This document shows positions 34,623 to 43,890 of a stretch of 52,018 nt of DNA, piece after piece. Position 1 is the first letter of the stretch. The number at the start of each line of letters is the position of its first letter. A program made the translations under genes and the position numbers. Under the pieces are notes generated by a model. The model was not told the origin of the DNA, made no database searches, and saw nothing but the letters and a program-made list of their open reading frames with translations. This stretch comes from a bacterium (GTDB lineage Bacteria > Bacteroidota > Bacteroidia > Flavobacteriales_D > Sanyastnellaceae), in contig JAPOHG010000008.1 of the NCBI GenBank assembly GCA_029979565.1, forward strand, positions 1-52,018, in the 5' to 3' direction.

Positions 34623-37600
34623 CTATTCCGGGCAAGGGTAGCTGTACGCCGCCAAGAATTCCAGCAGGTCACCTGAGCCAACCAAGCCGTTTCCATCCAC
34701 ATCGAATGGACAGTTGTCCTCGGCTACCAGTTCGCAGCTGCCGTCGTCTACGGTTGCTTCGTTGTCGTAGTTGGCCGCTTCCTCATAAGTGCATCCGAAT
34801 ACGTCGTATTCACATGAACCGTCATCATCCAAGGCCAACGGACAGTAGTTGCTCGCCGCTTCATCGGTGCAACCTTCGAACGTACACGAACCGTCATCGT
34901 AGGAAGCCAATGGGTCATAATTCGAGGCATTGGCATAGGTGCAGCCACCGGCAATGCAGGAGCCGTCGTCCACGTTGGCTTGTGGATCGTAGTTCTCAGC
35001 ATTTGGGTTTGTGCAGCCCGGGTATTCGCACGAACCATCATCATCGGTAGCCTCGTCGTCGTAGTTCTGGGCCTCCGGATCGGTACAGCCCGGAATTTCC
35101 AGTTGGTTGCAAATGCCGTCTCCATCTTCGTCTTGCAGGCAGTTGCCGTCGCAATCATAGAAGGTCTCTGGGAAAACGCATGATCCATCCTCGGTGTTCG
35201 CATTCGGGTCGTAGTTACAAGCCGTTGGGAACGTGCAGCCTTCGAACTCACAAGACCCATCCTCATCGGTGGCATCCTCATTGTAGTTGTCGGCATCCTC
35301 ATCGGTGCAACCCGCAATTTCCAATTCATCGCATACCCCATCACCGTCCGAATCGTTCAAGCACACGCCATCACAGTCGTAGTAATCTGCAGCGTACAGG
35401 CACGTTCCGTCATCGGCTTCGGCTTCCGGGTTGTAGTTGCACGCCATCACATCGGTGCAACCGAGCGGGATGTCAGGGAAGACCAGCGTCTCGTTCAATA
35501 CCTGCGGGTTTTCACCATTTTGTGCGCGGTATTGCAAGTTGACCTGCAAATCAACCTGGCCGCTTGTGGTGAGTTGAGCAATCAATACTTGTCCGTTTTC
35601 ATCGGGGAAGGCCAACGGCTCCATATCCGGCAAAACAAACCAGCTCGCTCCTAAATCATTGTCAACAGCGAATTCCCCGCCGGCTTCAAACGCAGCTGCT
35701 GCAGCATCTGTGCCAACCGTAGAGAGGTTCACATCGCTGTTCTCCCCTCCAATCGTAAACCAGCTATCGTACACCACATCCGGATCGATCAAATCCGCGA
35801 ATGGACTGATCTCACTGGCAAAAGCACCACCAATGGCATTTTGATAGAAGCTTGTGGTCGACGAAATGCTCATCGGATTGTCCTCTTGGGCAAATACAGC
35901 CGTGAGCTGGTCGTTCGGGTTGGTGAAGTTGGCGTAAACACGGAACGTGCGCATGCCTTCTTCTGGTTGATTCTCAGCGACCATCTCGTAGGACAAACCT
36001 GAGTAACTCGGTTCCGGATATTGACACGTTCCATTGTCCAATACTGCACCCGGATCGTAGTTGTCCGCATCGGGATCCGTACAGCCCGCCCCGGTGACTT
36101 CAACTTGTGGAAAAGTCAAGGACAGGCCCGTCACCTCAAACGAATCGTCATTGCCATCGCGCAATTGCAAATTGACCAATGCATCGGTCAACCCATCGGT
36201 CGTCACCTGAGCTAAGAGCACCTTCCCATCCACCGGTACCGCCTGGGTAGAAGCACCTGGAATGAGGAACAAAGAACCGCCGAGGAAGGTGTTGACATCC
36301 AATGCACCACCGGCTTCAAAGGCCGGAGTGAATGCATCCATGCCCACGGTATTGGACAAGTCGTCTTCACCCGGAGCGGCGCCGATCGCCAACCACGAAT
36401 CAAATTCAAGGGATGGGACCACGGCAAAAAAGGCCGGGTTGATACCGCTCGCGAACGCTGTACCCACATCGTCTTGGTAGAAAGATGTGGTTGGTACCAA
36501 CTGCCAAGGCGACGCTTCCGTTCCATACACCGCCGTTACTTCGACATCGTCAGAAGCAAAGTTGGCATACAAGCGGTAGGTTGTCAGCCCCGAGATGCCG
36601 TCTTCGGCGTACACTTCATACGAGAGTGACTCGACCAGTCCATCCAACCAGATGCACGTGCCGTTGTCGGTCAAGGCTTCAGGATCGTAGTTGTCGGCGG
36701 TCTCTGATGTACAGCCGAAGACTTCCAATTCATCGCACAAGCCGTTCTCGTTGATGTCGTTGACACACGTACCGTCGCAGTTGTACAATTCGTCCGGATA
36801 AGTGCACGAATCGTCGTTGTCCGTGGCGTCGGCATTGTAGTTGCACGCCGCCTCATCCTGGCAACCTGGGATTTCCAGTTCGTCGCAAACGCCATCGCCG
36901 TCCGTGTCGTTCAGGCAGTTGCCGTCGCAATCATAGAATTCATCCGGTCCGTTGCCATCGCAACCACAAGCGCCTTCTGGAATGCCCGTGCCGCCGCATA
37001 CGCCGCATTCGTCCAATTCAGCGCACGAACCGTCATCGACATTGGCCGCTGGGTTGAAGTTGCAGGCCTCAGCATCGGTACACCCTTCAACCACCACATC
37101 ACCTGAACACCCGCAGGTGTCATCGTAAGCATCGTTGATGGTCAGCGCATCGCCATCGTCGCACGCGTCGCCAGGATACGCACATGAGCCGTCGTTGGCC
37201 TCAGCAGTGGCATCGTAGTTGCAGGCGGTTGCGTCCGTGCACCCCGCAGGGACTTCTGGGAACGTGACCGTAAGTCCATCGGTGTTGTAGCTGTTGCCCT
37301 CCAAGTCATCGTATTGGAAATTCATCACCAAGGTTACCACACCATCCGTGGTCAATTGTGCCACCAAAACTTTGTTGTCGTCGCCGGCAATCGCATCGCC
37401 ATTGGCACCCGGGATCACAAACCAAGACCCTCCCAAGAACGTATCGACCGTAAATCCGCTGCCATTGTTGAACCCGTCGAAGTAGGATTCCATGCCTACA
37501 GAGCTCACCCCACCATCGCCGTTGGTGTCCTCCGTGCCGATGGTGAACCAGCTGTCGTATTGCACTTCAGGGAATACCGAAAAGAAGGAAGGGTTGATGA

Positions 37601-39920
37601 ACTCGCCGAAGTTCGAGCCCAACTCGGTGTTGTAGAAACTGGTCGTGGTCACGACACTCAACGGTGCGTCTTGCGCTGCGCTGACCGTTCCGTACACCGC
37701 AATGAGTTCATTGGTTGGCGCATCAAACGTGGCATAGACTCGGTATGTGGTTCCATATTCAGACGTGGCGTATTCCTCCACCTCAAGCCCAGCAGGACCG
37801 GTGGGAACCAAGGTCCCACTGCAGGAACAATCGGCTTGGTACACATCATCAATCGTGTTGCTGAACCCGTCGTCGCAGGCGTCGCCGGGGTAAACGCATG
37901 AGCCATCGTTTTCTTCTGCAGCGGAATTGTAATTGCATGCTGATGCATCCGTGCAACCGAAGACAATCTCAAATCCGGCACATTGGCAATCGTCACCGAT
38001 AACATCCCCGCCTGTGCTGGCGTCGCCGTCGTCACACGCATCGCCAACAAAGAAACAAGAACCGTCGTCCGTGTTCGCTGCGCTGTTGTAGTTGCAAGCC
38101 GACTCAGACGTGCATCCTTCCACAATGGCCTCTCCCACACAGTCACATGAACTGCTGTACGCATCATTCATGGTCATTGCATCGCCATCGTCGCAAGCGT
38201 CACCCGGGTATACGCAACTTCCGTCATTGGCCTCTGCTGTTGCATCGTAATTGCAAGCAGCATCGTCGGTGCAGCCCGCTGCAACTTCTGGGAATGAGAT
38301 GGTCAGTCCATCGGTGTTGTAGCTGTTGCCCGCTTCATCATCGTACTGGAAGTTCATGATCACCGTAACGACCCCATCCGTGGTCAATTGCGCAACCAAT
38401 ACTTTGTTGTCGTCGCCAGCGATCGCATCGCCATTGGCACCCGGAATCACAAACCAAGACGCACCCAAGAAGGTGTCAACCGTAAAACCGCTGCCCGTAT
38501 TGAATCCGTCGAGGTAGGCCTCCAATCCTACCGAGCTCACGCCGCCATCTCCATTGGTGTCTGATGTACCGATGGTAAACCAACTGTCGAACTCAACTTC
38601 TGGGAAAACGGAGAAAAATGACGGGTTGATGAACTCACCAAAATTCGAGCCCAACTCCGTGTTGTAAAAGCCGGTTGTTGAAACCACACTCAATGGCGCA
38701 TCTTGCGCTGCGCTCACCGTTCCATAAACGGCAATTAATTCGTTGGTTGGCGCGTCAAAGGTGGCATACACACGGTAAGTTGTTCCGTATTCAGAGGTGG
38801 CGTATTCTTCTACTTCGATTCCAGCAGGGCCCGTAGGGACAAGGGTGCCTGCGCAAGAACAATCGCTTTGGTACACGTCATCAATGGTGTTGCTGAGTCC
38901 ATCGTCGCACGCATCACCGGGGTAGACACAGGAATCATCTGATTCTTCAGCGTCAAAGTCATAATTGCATGCTGCTGTGTCCATGCATCCGAAAACAATG
39001 TCCACACCCGAGCAGAAGCAATCGTCGCCAATGGCATCACCGCCGGTGCTGGCATCGCCGTCATCACAAGCGTCACCTATGAAGAAACAACTCCCATCAT
39101 CGGTATTGGCTGATGCGTCATAATTGCATGCTGATTCCGAGGTGCAGCCCTCCACAACCGGTTGCCCGGAACATATACATGCCTCGTCGTATGCATCATT
39201 GATGGTCAGCGCATCTTCATCATCGCAGGTGTCTCCAACGAAATAGCAACTTCCGTCTTCTACTTCAGCTGTGTCATCGTAGTTGCAGGCTGTTGCATCC
39301 ATGCACCCACTAGGCAGCTCGGGAAATGTTGCTGTTAAGCCGATTGCCGTTGAGGTGTTTCCGTTGACGTCATCGTACTGGGCATTCAACACAACGGTAA
39401 CAACGCCATCGGTGGTCAACTGAGCAACCAACACCCTATTGTCGTCTCCCGCCACGGCGTCGGCATTGGTTCCGGGGATGATGAACCAGGACGCCCCGGT
39501 AAACGTATCAACAGTGAATCCGTTGTCGTTGTTAAAGCCGTCCAAATAGGGCTCCATGCCCACCGCGCTAACTCCGCCCGGTCCATCAGTGTCCTCGGTC
39601 CCGATGGTCAGCCAGCTGTCGTATTCAATTTCTGGAAAAACGGCAAAGAATGCAGGGTTGATGTCTTCACCAAAGTTGGATCCGAATTCCGAATTGAAAA
39701 AGGAAGACGTTGTCAAAATGCTGAGGGGCGCATTCTGCGATTCACCGACCGTTCCATAAATGGCAACCAATTCATCGTCGGATGCATCGAAATTGACGTA
39801 GACCCGGTAGGTCGTTCCGTATTCCGAAGTTGCGTGCACTTCAGCCTCGACACCGACCACGTCGGCCAAGGCGGGCACTGTTATCAGCCCCCCGAGGAAG
39901 GCCAGAAATAAATTTCGCAT
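34623..39920 (-). CDS. Giant secreted repeat protein: five unnamed modules, 19 Cys-rich repeats, terminal half-dockerin
   Basis: The 1765-residue product has a short signal peptide (ending PALA). It contains five copies of the unnamed module also found at 3744-4373 and in the adhesin. Approximate positions are 39310-39850, 38280-38835, 37250-37803, 36090-36650 and 35460-36010. Module hallmarks are TTYRVYA, FPEV-x-DSWFTIG, GASWFVIPG and [10 protein letters not shown]. Between and after the modules are 19 repeats of the GCTD..ACNYD..A..DDGSC type, some followed by calcium-binding-like [10 protein letters not shown]. The end reads [20 protein letters not shown] with a terminal Cys. The first three modules with their repeats form tandem 1032-base units. 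The composition is very acidic and Cys-rich, which fits a calcium-stabilised extracellular or surface-layer protein. No enzymatic domain and no clear T9SS domain are visible. Function unknown. Confidence 0.88.
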   Translation of the reverse strand: MRNLFLAFLGGLITVPALADVVGVEAEVHATSEYGTTYRVYVNFDASDDELVAIYGTVGESQNAPLSILTTSSFFNSEFGSNFGEDINPAFFAVFPEIEYDSWLTIGTEDTDGPGGVSAVGMEPYLDGFNNDNGFTVDTFTGASWFIIPGTNADAVAGDDNRVLVAQLTTDGVVTVVLNAQYDDVNGNTSTAIGLTATFPELPSGCMDATACNYDDTAEVEDGSCYFVGDTCDDEDALTINDAYDEACICSGQPVVEGCTSESACNYDASANTDDGSCFFIGDACDDGDASTGGDAIGDDCFCSGVDIVFGCMDTAACNYDFDAEESDDSCVYPGDACDDGLSNTIDDVYQSDCSCAGTLVPTGPAGIEVEEYATSEYGTTYRVYATFDAPTNELIAVYGTVSAAQDAPLSVVSTTGFYNTELGSNFGEFINPSFFSVFPEVEFDSWFTIGTSDTNGDGGVSSVGLEAYLDGFNTGSGFTVDTFLGASWFVIPGANGDAIAGDDNKVLVAQLTTDGVVTVIMNFQYDDEAGNSYNTDGLTISFPEVAAGCTDDAACNYDATAEANDGSCVYPGDACDDGDAMTMNDAYSSSCDCVGEAIVEGCTSESACNYNSAANTDDGSCFFVGDACDDGDASTGGDVIGDDCQCAGFEIVFGCTDASACNYNSAAEENDGSCVYPGDACDDGFSNTIDDVYQADCSCSGTLVPTGPAGLEVEEYATSEYGTTYRVYATFDAPTNELIAVYGTVSAAQDAPLSVVTTTSFYNTELGSNFGEFINPSFFSVFPEVQYDSWFTIGTEDTNGDGGVSSVGMESYFDGFNNGSGFTVDTFLGGSWFVIPGANGDAIAGDDNKVLVAQLTTDGVVTLVMNFQYDDLEGNSYNTDGLTVTFPEVPAGCTDATACNYDATAEANDGSCAYPGDACDDGDALTINDAYDDTCGCSGDVVVEGCTDAEACNFNPAANVDDGSCAELDECGVCGGTGIPEGACGCDGNGPDEFYDCDGNCLNDTDGDGVCDELEIPGCQDEAACNYNADATDNDDSCTYPDELYNCDGTCVNDINENGLCDELEVFGCTSETADNYDPEALTDNGTCIWLDGLVESLSYEVYAEDGISGLTTYRLYANFASDDVEVTAVYGTEASPWQLVPTTSFYQDDVGTAFASGINPAFFAVVPSLEFDSWLAIGAAPGEDDLSNTVGMDAFTPAFEAGGALDVNTFLGGSLFLIPGASTQAVPVDGKVLLAQVTTDGLTDALVNLQLRDGNDDSFEVTGLSLTFPQVEVTGAGCTDPDADNYDPGAVLDNGTCQYPEPSYSGLSYEMVAENQPEEGMRTFRVYANFTNPNDQLTAVFAQEDNPMSISSTTSFYQNAIGGAFASEISPFADLIDPDVVYDSWFTIGGENSDVNLSTVGTDAAAAAFEAGGEFAVDNDLGASWFVLPDMEPLAFPDENGQVLIAQLTTSGQVDLQVNLQYRAQNGENPQVLNETLVFPDIPLGCTDVMACNYNPEAEADDGTCLYAADYYDCDGVCLNDSDGDGVCDELEIAGCTDEDADNYNEDATDEDGSCEFEGCTFPTACNYDPNANTEDGSCVFPETFYDCDGNCLQDEDGDGICNQLEIPGCTDPEAQNYDDEATDDDGSCEYPGCTNPNAENYDPQANVDDGSCIAGGCTYANASNYDPLASYDDGSCTFEGCTDEAASNYCPLALDDDGSCEYDVFGCTYEEAANYDNEATVDDGSCELVAEDNCPFDVDGNGLVGSGDLLEFLAAYSYPCPE
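34700..35450 (-). repeat. Block of eight GCTD/NY Cys-rich repeats (coding)
   Basis: Within the giant protein gene, eight consecutive repeats of about 22-50 residues share GCT...A.NY...A..DDGSC. They are interleaved with DGDG(V/I)C(D/N)(E/Q)LEIPGC spacers. This is a protein-level repeat, not an array of DNA elements. Confidence 0.8.
37020..37802 (-). repeat. 1032-base tandem unit, third copy (partial)
   Basis: The third copy of the internal tandem unit. Its module is very similar to copy 2 at exactly 1032 bases offset (for example the TTYRVYA codons at 37734 versus 38766). Similarity fades after the second Cys-rich repeat, near 37020. Confidence 0.75.
37803..38834 (-). repeat. 1032-base tandem unit, second copy
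   Basis: This 344-codon unit contains one module plus three GCT.-ACNY repeats with PGDACDDG spacers. It is closely similar in DNA to copy 3. Boundaries are approximate. Confidence 0.78.
38835..39866 (-). repeat. 1032-base tandem unit, first copy (more diverged)
   Basis: The first copy keeps the exact 1032-base period relative to copy 2 at two separate points (39340 vs 38308; 39798 vs 38766) but is more diverged in DNA. Boundaries are approximate. Confidence 0.72.
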
Positions 39921-40014
39921 GGAAATGGAGTTACAGTTACTTGGATGTTGTGAATCTGCAAACTACAATTTCCCCGATGATTGCGCAACTCAAATTTGCA
40001 TCATGACACCGGAA

Positions 40015-41628
40015 TCAACGTTTCAGGCGATCAATGAGGTGCTGTGTGCTCGCATCATGCGTCGGCGCGTCGCCCTCCTCTGCCCATTCTGCGAGGATGT
40101 TTTTCGCTAAAACTTTACCCAATTCCACCCCCCATTGATCGTAGCTGCACACGTTCCAAAGCAATCCCTGAACGAAGATGCGGTGCTCGTACAGCGCAAT
40201 GAGTTGACCTACATTTTTTGCATTTAATGCATCCAACAAAATGAAGGTACTGGGACGGTTGCCTCGAAAAACACGGTGCGGTGCAATCGCATCAATTTCC
40301 GATTGCGAACGCCCGGAAGCTCGCATCTCTTCGCGCACTTCCGACTCATTTCGACCGCACATCAACGCCTCGGCCTGAGCGATGGCATTGGCCAGGAGCT
40401 TGGTATGGTGATCCGTATAGGCAGATAACGGTGCCTCGACGGCAATGATGTCTGCTGGGTGAATGTCTGTCCCTTGATGCAGCAGCTGGTAAAAAGCGTG
40501 CTGGCCATTGGTTCCTGCCTCTCCCCACACCACCGGCCCCGTTGGGTGTTCCACAGGTTGACCGTCCCGTCCAACATACTTGCCGTTGCTTTCCATATCT
40601 GCCTGCTGCAAGTAGGCCGGAAAGCGGTCTAAATCTTGAGCGTACGGCAGAACCACATGCGTGGAAAAGCCCATGTATTCCCTGTACCATACCCCCAATA
40701 GCGCACTGATCAGCGGCAAGTTTTCCCGAGCAGGCGCCTCTGCGAAATGGCGGTCCATAGCACGCGCACCTGACAACAATTCCGCAAATGTGCTGCTACC
40801 AACTGAACACGCAATGCTCAATCCAACGGGCCCCCAAAGGCTGTAACGGCCTCCTACCCAATCTCGAAATCCGAAAACATGTTCCGCTTTCACCCCAAAA
40901 CGAACGGCCGCGGGAATGTTCGTAGAAACGGCAGCGAAATGATCAGATACCGGCAAAGAGGCGGATTCCACCCATGACTTTGCCGCGTCTGCATTGGCCA
41001 TGGTCTCCTGCGTTGTAAATGTTTTGCTCACCACGATGAACAAGGTCGACTCGGGGTTCAAACCGTCCAATACGGACTCCAAATGCGCCCCGTCAACGTT
41101 GCTGACAAAATGCACGCGAGGACCCTTGTGTGATAGGCTGCGCAATGCTTTCGTTACCATCAGCGGCCCCAAATCAGAACCACCAATGCCAATGTTGACG
41201 ACGTCCGTGATGCGGTCGCTGGATCTGACAGCATCGGCATAAGACCCCATCGCGTGGCGGGTGGCCAATACCTCATCCATGACATCCACGCCATCCACTG
41301 TAAACCCATCAGCAGCCGCACCTCGCAAGGCCATGTGCAGCACCGCACGGTCTTCCGTTTGGTTGACGTGTTCACCCGCATACAAGCCCTGTACACCTTC
41401 TTTCCAACCTGCTTCTTCTGCCAGTGCGAACAAGGCCTCCATCACCTCTTCGGTCACGCGGTGTTTGGACCAATCCACAAACATCCCTCCCAAAGAGGCG
41501 GACATCCGCTGCAGCCGACTTGGATCTTCAGCAAAGAGCTCCCGCAAATGAAGCGCACCAGCGCTTGAGGCCAATTCCACGAGGCGCTTATGAGCAGTGG
41601 ATTGACGAAGGTGAAAAGGCTTCAACAT
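40015..41628 (-). CDS. pgi: Glucose-6-phosphate isomerase
   Basis: It interconverts glucose-6-phosphate and fructose-6-phosphate. The 537-residue product shows family blocks in order: VNIGIGGSDLGPLMV, VHFVSNVDGAHL, FIVVSKTFTTQETM, FRDWVGGRYSLWGPVGLSIA, the catalytic glutamate in VVWGEAGTNGQHAFYQLLHQG, HRVFRGNRPST and DQWGVELGKVLA. The length is that of the E. coli type. It follows the aldolase gene by 5 bases on the same strand, so two glycolytic or gluconeogenic steps appear to be co-transcribed. The start MLKPFHLRQS at 41628 fits that spacing. Confidence 0.97.
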   Translation of the reverse strand: MLKPFHLRQSTAHKRLVELASSAGALHLRELFAEDPSRLQRMSASLGGMFVDWSKHRVTEEVMEALFALAEEAGWKEGVQGLYAGEHVNQTEDRAVLHMALRGAAADGFTVDGVDVMDEVLATRHAMGSYADAVRSSDRITDVVNIGIGGSDLGPLMVTKALRSLSHKGPRVHFVSNVDGAHLESVLDGLNPESTLFIVVSKTFTTQETMANADAAKSWVESASLPVSDHFAAVSTNIPAAVRFGVKAEHVFGFRDWVGGRYSLWGPVGLSIACSVGSSTFAELLSGARAMDRHFAEAPARENLPLISALLGVWYREYMGFSTHVVLPYAQDLDRFPAYLQQADMESNGKYVGRDGQPVEHPTGPVVWGEAGTNGQHAFYQLLHQGTDIHPADIIAVEAPLSAYTDHHTKLLANAIAQAEALMCGRNESEVREEMRASGRSQSEIDAIAPHRVFRGNRPSTFILLDALNAKNVGQLIALYEHRIFVQGLLWNVCSYDQWGVELGKVLAKNILAEWAEEGDAPTHDASTQHLIDRLKR

Positions 41629-41633
41629 GCAGC

Positions 41634-42704
41634 TCAGGCGTTGCGATTGACGCAGTTCAGGTCTTCAAATGCCTGCTTCAAACGTTCCACGAAATACCCC
41701 TCCCCTTGGCGCAACCAAACGCGCGGATCGTACTTCTTCTTGTTTGGAACATCAGGCCCTTCCGGGTTCCCAATTTGGGTCTTCAAGTAATCAATATTGT
41801 CCGTCACGTAATCCCGGATGCCGCTCAAAAAAGCCCATTGCATGTCCGTATCGATGTTCATCTTGATCGCACCGTACGAAATGGCCTCGCGGATTTCTTC
41901 AACAGTTGAACCGCTGCCTCCATGGAAGACAAAATCAACCGGGTTAGAACCGGTACCGAATTTCTCTTCAATGAATTTCTGGCTGTTGTCCAAGATTTTG
42001 GGTGTAAGGGAGACGTTGCCCGGTTTGTAAACGCCGTGAACGTTTCCAAAGGCCGCAGCCACCGTGAATTGATCGCTGATGGCGCGGAGCTCTTCGTAAG
42101 CGTATGCCACCTCTTCCGGTTGGGTGTACAGCTTGCTGCTGTCGATGTCGGTATTGTCCACGCCATCCTCTTCCCCACCGGTTACACCCAGCTCAATTTC
42201 GAGGAACATGCCCAAGCCATGCATGCGCTCGAGGTAAGGCTTGCATGTAGCGATGTTCTCCTCAATCGGCTCTTCGCTCAAGTCGATCATGTGCGAACTG
42301 AACAAAGGTTGTCCTGTCGCAGAGAAGTGCGCTTCACTTGCGTCGAGCAATCCATCAATCCAAGGAAGCAATTTGCGCGCGCAATGGTCGGTGTGCAGGA
42401 TCACCGGCACACCGTACGCCTTCGCCATCGTGTGCACGTGATGGGCTCCAGCAATGGAACCGAGCACAGCGTTCGCTTGATTGTCCAGCTTCAAGCCTTT
42501 GCCTGCGTTGAAGGCAGCACCTCCATTGGAAAACTGAATAATAACCGGTGAATTCAGGTCGCGAGCTGTTTCAAGAACGGCATTGATGGAATTCGTTCCA
42601 ATGACATTGACCGCAGGAAGCGCGTAGCCATTGGCTTGGGCGTCTTCGAATACTTCGCGCACCTCTTTACCCCACAGGACGCCTGGACGAAATTTTTGAC
42701 TCAT
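41634..42704 (-). CDS. fbaA: Class II fructose-bisphosphate aldolase
   Basis: This zinc-dependent aldolase splits fructose-1,6-bisphosphate into two triose phosphates. From the ATG at 42704 the product is 356 residues, the long FbaA type. It starts MSQKFRPGVLWGKEV. Zinc ligands lie in VILHTDHCARKLLPWIDGL. ELGVTGGEEDGVDN follows, then FGNVHGVYKPGNV, FVFHGGSGSTVEEI and MNIDTDMQWAF. A TTG at 42725 opens the longer frame but precedes no conserved residues. A TAGTTTTG box lies 18 bases upstream of the ATG. Followed by pgi after 5 bases. Confidence 0.96.
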   Translation of the reverse strand: MSQKFRPGVLWGKEVREVFEDAQANGYALPAVNVIGTNSINAVLETARDLNSPVIIQFSNGGAAFNAGKGLKLDNQANAVLGSIAGAHHVHTMAKAYGVPVILHTDHCARKLLPWIDGLLDASEAHFSATGQPLFSSHMIDLSEEPIEENIATCKPYLERMHGLGMFLEIELGVTGGEEDGVDNTDIDSSKLYTQPEEVAYAYEELRAISDQFTVAAAFGNVHGVYKPGNVSLTPKILDNSQKFIEEKFGTGSNPVDFVFHGGSGSTVEEIREAISYGAIKMNIDTDMQWAFLSGIRDYVTDNIDYLKTQIGNPEGPDVPNKKKYDPRVWLRQGEGYFVERLKQAFEDLNCVNRNA

Positions 42705-42722
42705 GGATAGCAATTTGGGGCA

Positions 42723-42730
42723 CAAAACTA
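42723..42730 (-). promoter_or_regulatory. -7 box of fbaA-pgi
   Basis: Minus-strand TAGTTTTG matches TAnnTTTG exactly, 18 bases before the fbaA ATG. No convincing -33 element at 19-21 bases was seen. Confidence 0.5.
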
Positions 42731-42779
42731 AGCCCCGCTAACGACATAGCCCGCCCAAATGCGAGTGAATCTTCTGGAC

Positions 42780-43271
42780 TTATTCCTGAGTGGTTGCCAC
42801 TAAATTCTCAAGGGACTGCCGCGCCCATTCGGCCGCCTCAGAATCCGGGTGAACTTCGATGACCTGCTGGTAGGTTTTTTTGGCCTGCTCGCGGTCGTTC
42901 AATTCCACCTCCGCAATGAACCCTACCAAAAAGGCACAGATGGAACGCTTGTCGTAATTGGCGTAGTTGTCGTGGATGTCGCGAAGCTGGGTCATGGCCT
43001 CCTGGAACTTGCCTGCGGAGCGCAACAAGTCTGCCCTTCGAAACAAGGCCTCGGGTGTAAATTCATCATCGTGACATCCATTGGCAAACTGCGCATAGGC
43101 TTGCATCGTTTGCGCCCGCAGCTCAGCATTCACGTCTTCCCCTCCAGCCAACAACGACTGCTCCATGCGTTCAACCTCCAATCGCAATTTCGCGCAACTC
43201 CCTTCCTCCGAAGCGCCGCAACCTATGTGCAAAACAGCGATGCATCCCAGGGTCCATATTCTTGCCCTCAT
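42780..43271 (-). CDS. Small TPR-containing probable lipoprotein
   Basis: The product is 163 residues with a hydrophobic leader ending HIGC (Cys18, possible lipobox, not a perfect match). Helical TPR-like repeats follow: PEALFRRADLLRSAGKFQEAM, then REQAKKTYQQVIEVHPDSEAAEWARQSL. These resemble the YbgF/CpoB or BamD type of envelope TPR protein, but no specific family is recognised. Its start overlaps the def stop by 4 bases (ATGA), so it is translated from the def transcript. Confidence 0.82.
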   Translation of the reverse strand: MRARIWTLGCIAVLHIGCGASEEGSCAKLRLEVERMEQSLLAGGEDVNAELRAQTMQAYAQFANGCHDDEFTPEALFRRADLLRSAGKFQEAMTQLRDIHDNYANYDKRSICAFLVGFIAEVELNDREQAKKTYQQVIEVHPDSEAAEWARQSLENLVATTQE

Positions 43272-43840
43272 CGTTTGCGCTTTGGAAATTTCATCCGGTA
43301 ATCTGAGGGCACTTTGCCCAAGCCGATGTCCCGCAGCTTTCCATGGAGCAACTGGCGCTTCATGGGCGTCAAATGGTCTGTGATTAGCACACCGTCAAGG
43401 TGGTCGTTTTCATGTTGCACAATCCGCGCTGCCAAGCCCGTCAACCGTTCTTCGATGAGCTCCCACTTCTCATTGTAATACTCCACTGAAATCGAATTGG
43501 GACGCTCAACCCCTTCCCTGATGCCGGGAATGGACAAACACCCCTCGTCCATCTCACCGGTATCTTCGGACTCATCGAACAAGACGGGATTGATCATCAC
43601 ACGCTTGAAATCCTTGCAGCCCGGATCGCCTTTTTCTCCTTCTGCAAATGGAGAACCGTCGCAAACGAACAAGCGGAGTGAGTGTCCGACCTGAGGCGCG
43701 GCCAATCCAACACCATCAGCTTCGTACATCGTTTCCCACATGTTCTGCACCAGCTCATCCAATCCGGGGTGGCTTTGCTCAATGTCTTCAGCTTCGGCCT
43801 TCAGCACCGGATCACCATACGCGACAATGGGTAAAATCAT
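43268..43840 (-). CDS. def: Peptide deformylase
   Basis: It removes the formyl group from the N-terminal methionine of new proteins. The 190-residue product has the three family motifs: GVGLAAPQVG (about residues 43-52), EGCLSIPG with the metal-binding Cys, and QHENDHLDGVL with the two metal His and the catalytic Glu. The N-terminus MILPIVAYGDPVL is typical. An exact TAACTTTG box ends 4 bases before the ATG, suggesting a leaderless mRNA. It shares a 50-base divergent promoter region with ribB. Followed by the overlapping TPR gene. Confidence 0.97.
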   Translation of the reverse strand: MILPIVAYGDPVLKAEAEDIEQSHPGLDELVQNMWETMYEADGVGLAAPQVGHSLRLFVCDGSPFAEGEKGDPGCKDFKRVMINPVLFDESEDTGEMDEGCLSIPGIREGVERPNSISVEYYNEKWELIEERLTGLAARIVQHENDHLDGVLITDHLTPMKRQLLHGKLRDIGLGKVPSDYRMKFPKRKR

Positions 43841-43844
43841 GGGG

Positions 43845-43852
43845 CAAAGTTA
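43845..43852 (-). promoter_or_regulatory. -7 box of def
   Basis: Minus-strand TAACTTTG is an exact consensus match, 4 bases before the def ATG. No -33 TTG was identified. Confidence 0.5.
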
Positions 43853-43878
43853 GGGCAGTTATTCGGCTGGGAACACCC

Positions 43879-43886
43879 TACTTTTG
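43879..43886 (+). promoter_or_regulatory. -7 box of ribB
   Basis: TACTTTTG is an exact consensus match, 4 bases before the ribB ATG. With def reading the other way, two -7 boxes sit within a 50-base gap. This leaves no room for an FMN riboswitch. Confidence 0.55.
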
Positions 43887-43890
43887 CACC

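Noticed and set aside
34623-39920. Dense short repeats resembling a CRISPR or satellite array
   Set aside because: They are in frame, encode the GCTD..ACNY repeats and modules, vary at synonymous sites and lack uniform spacers.
43841-43890. FMN riboswitch upstream of ribB
   Set aside because: The leader is about 4 bases or less after the -7 box, and the divergent def gene starts 50 bases away, so there is no room.
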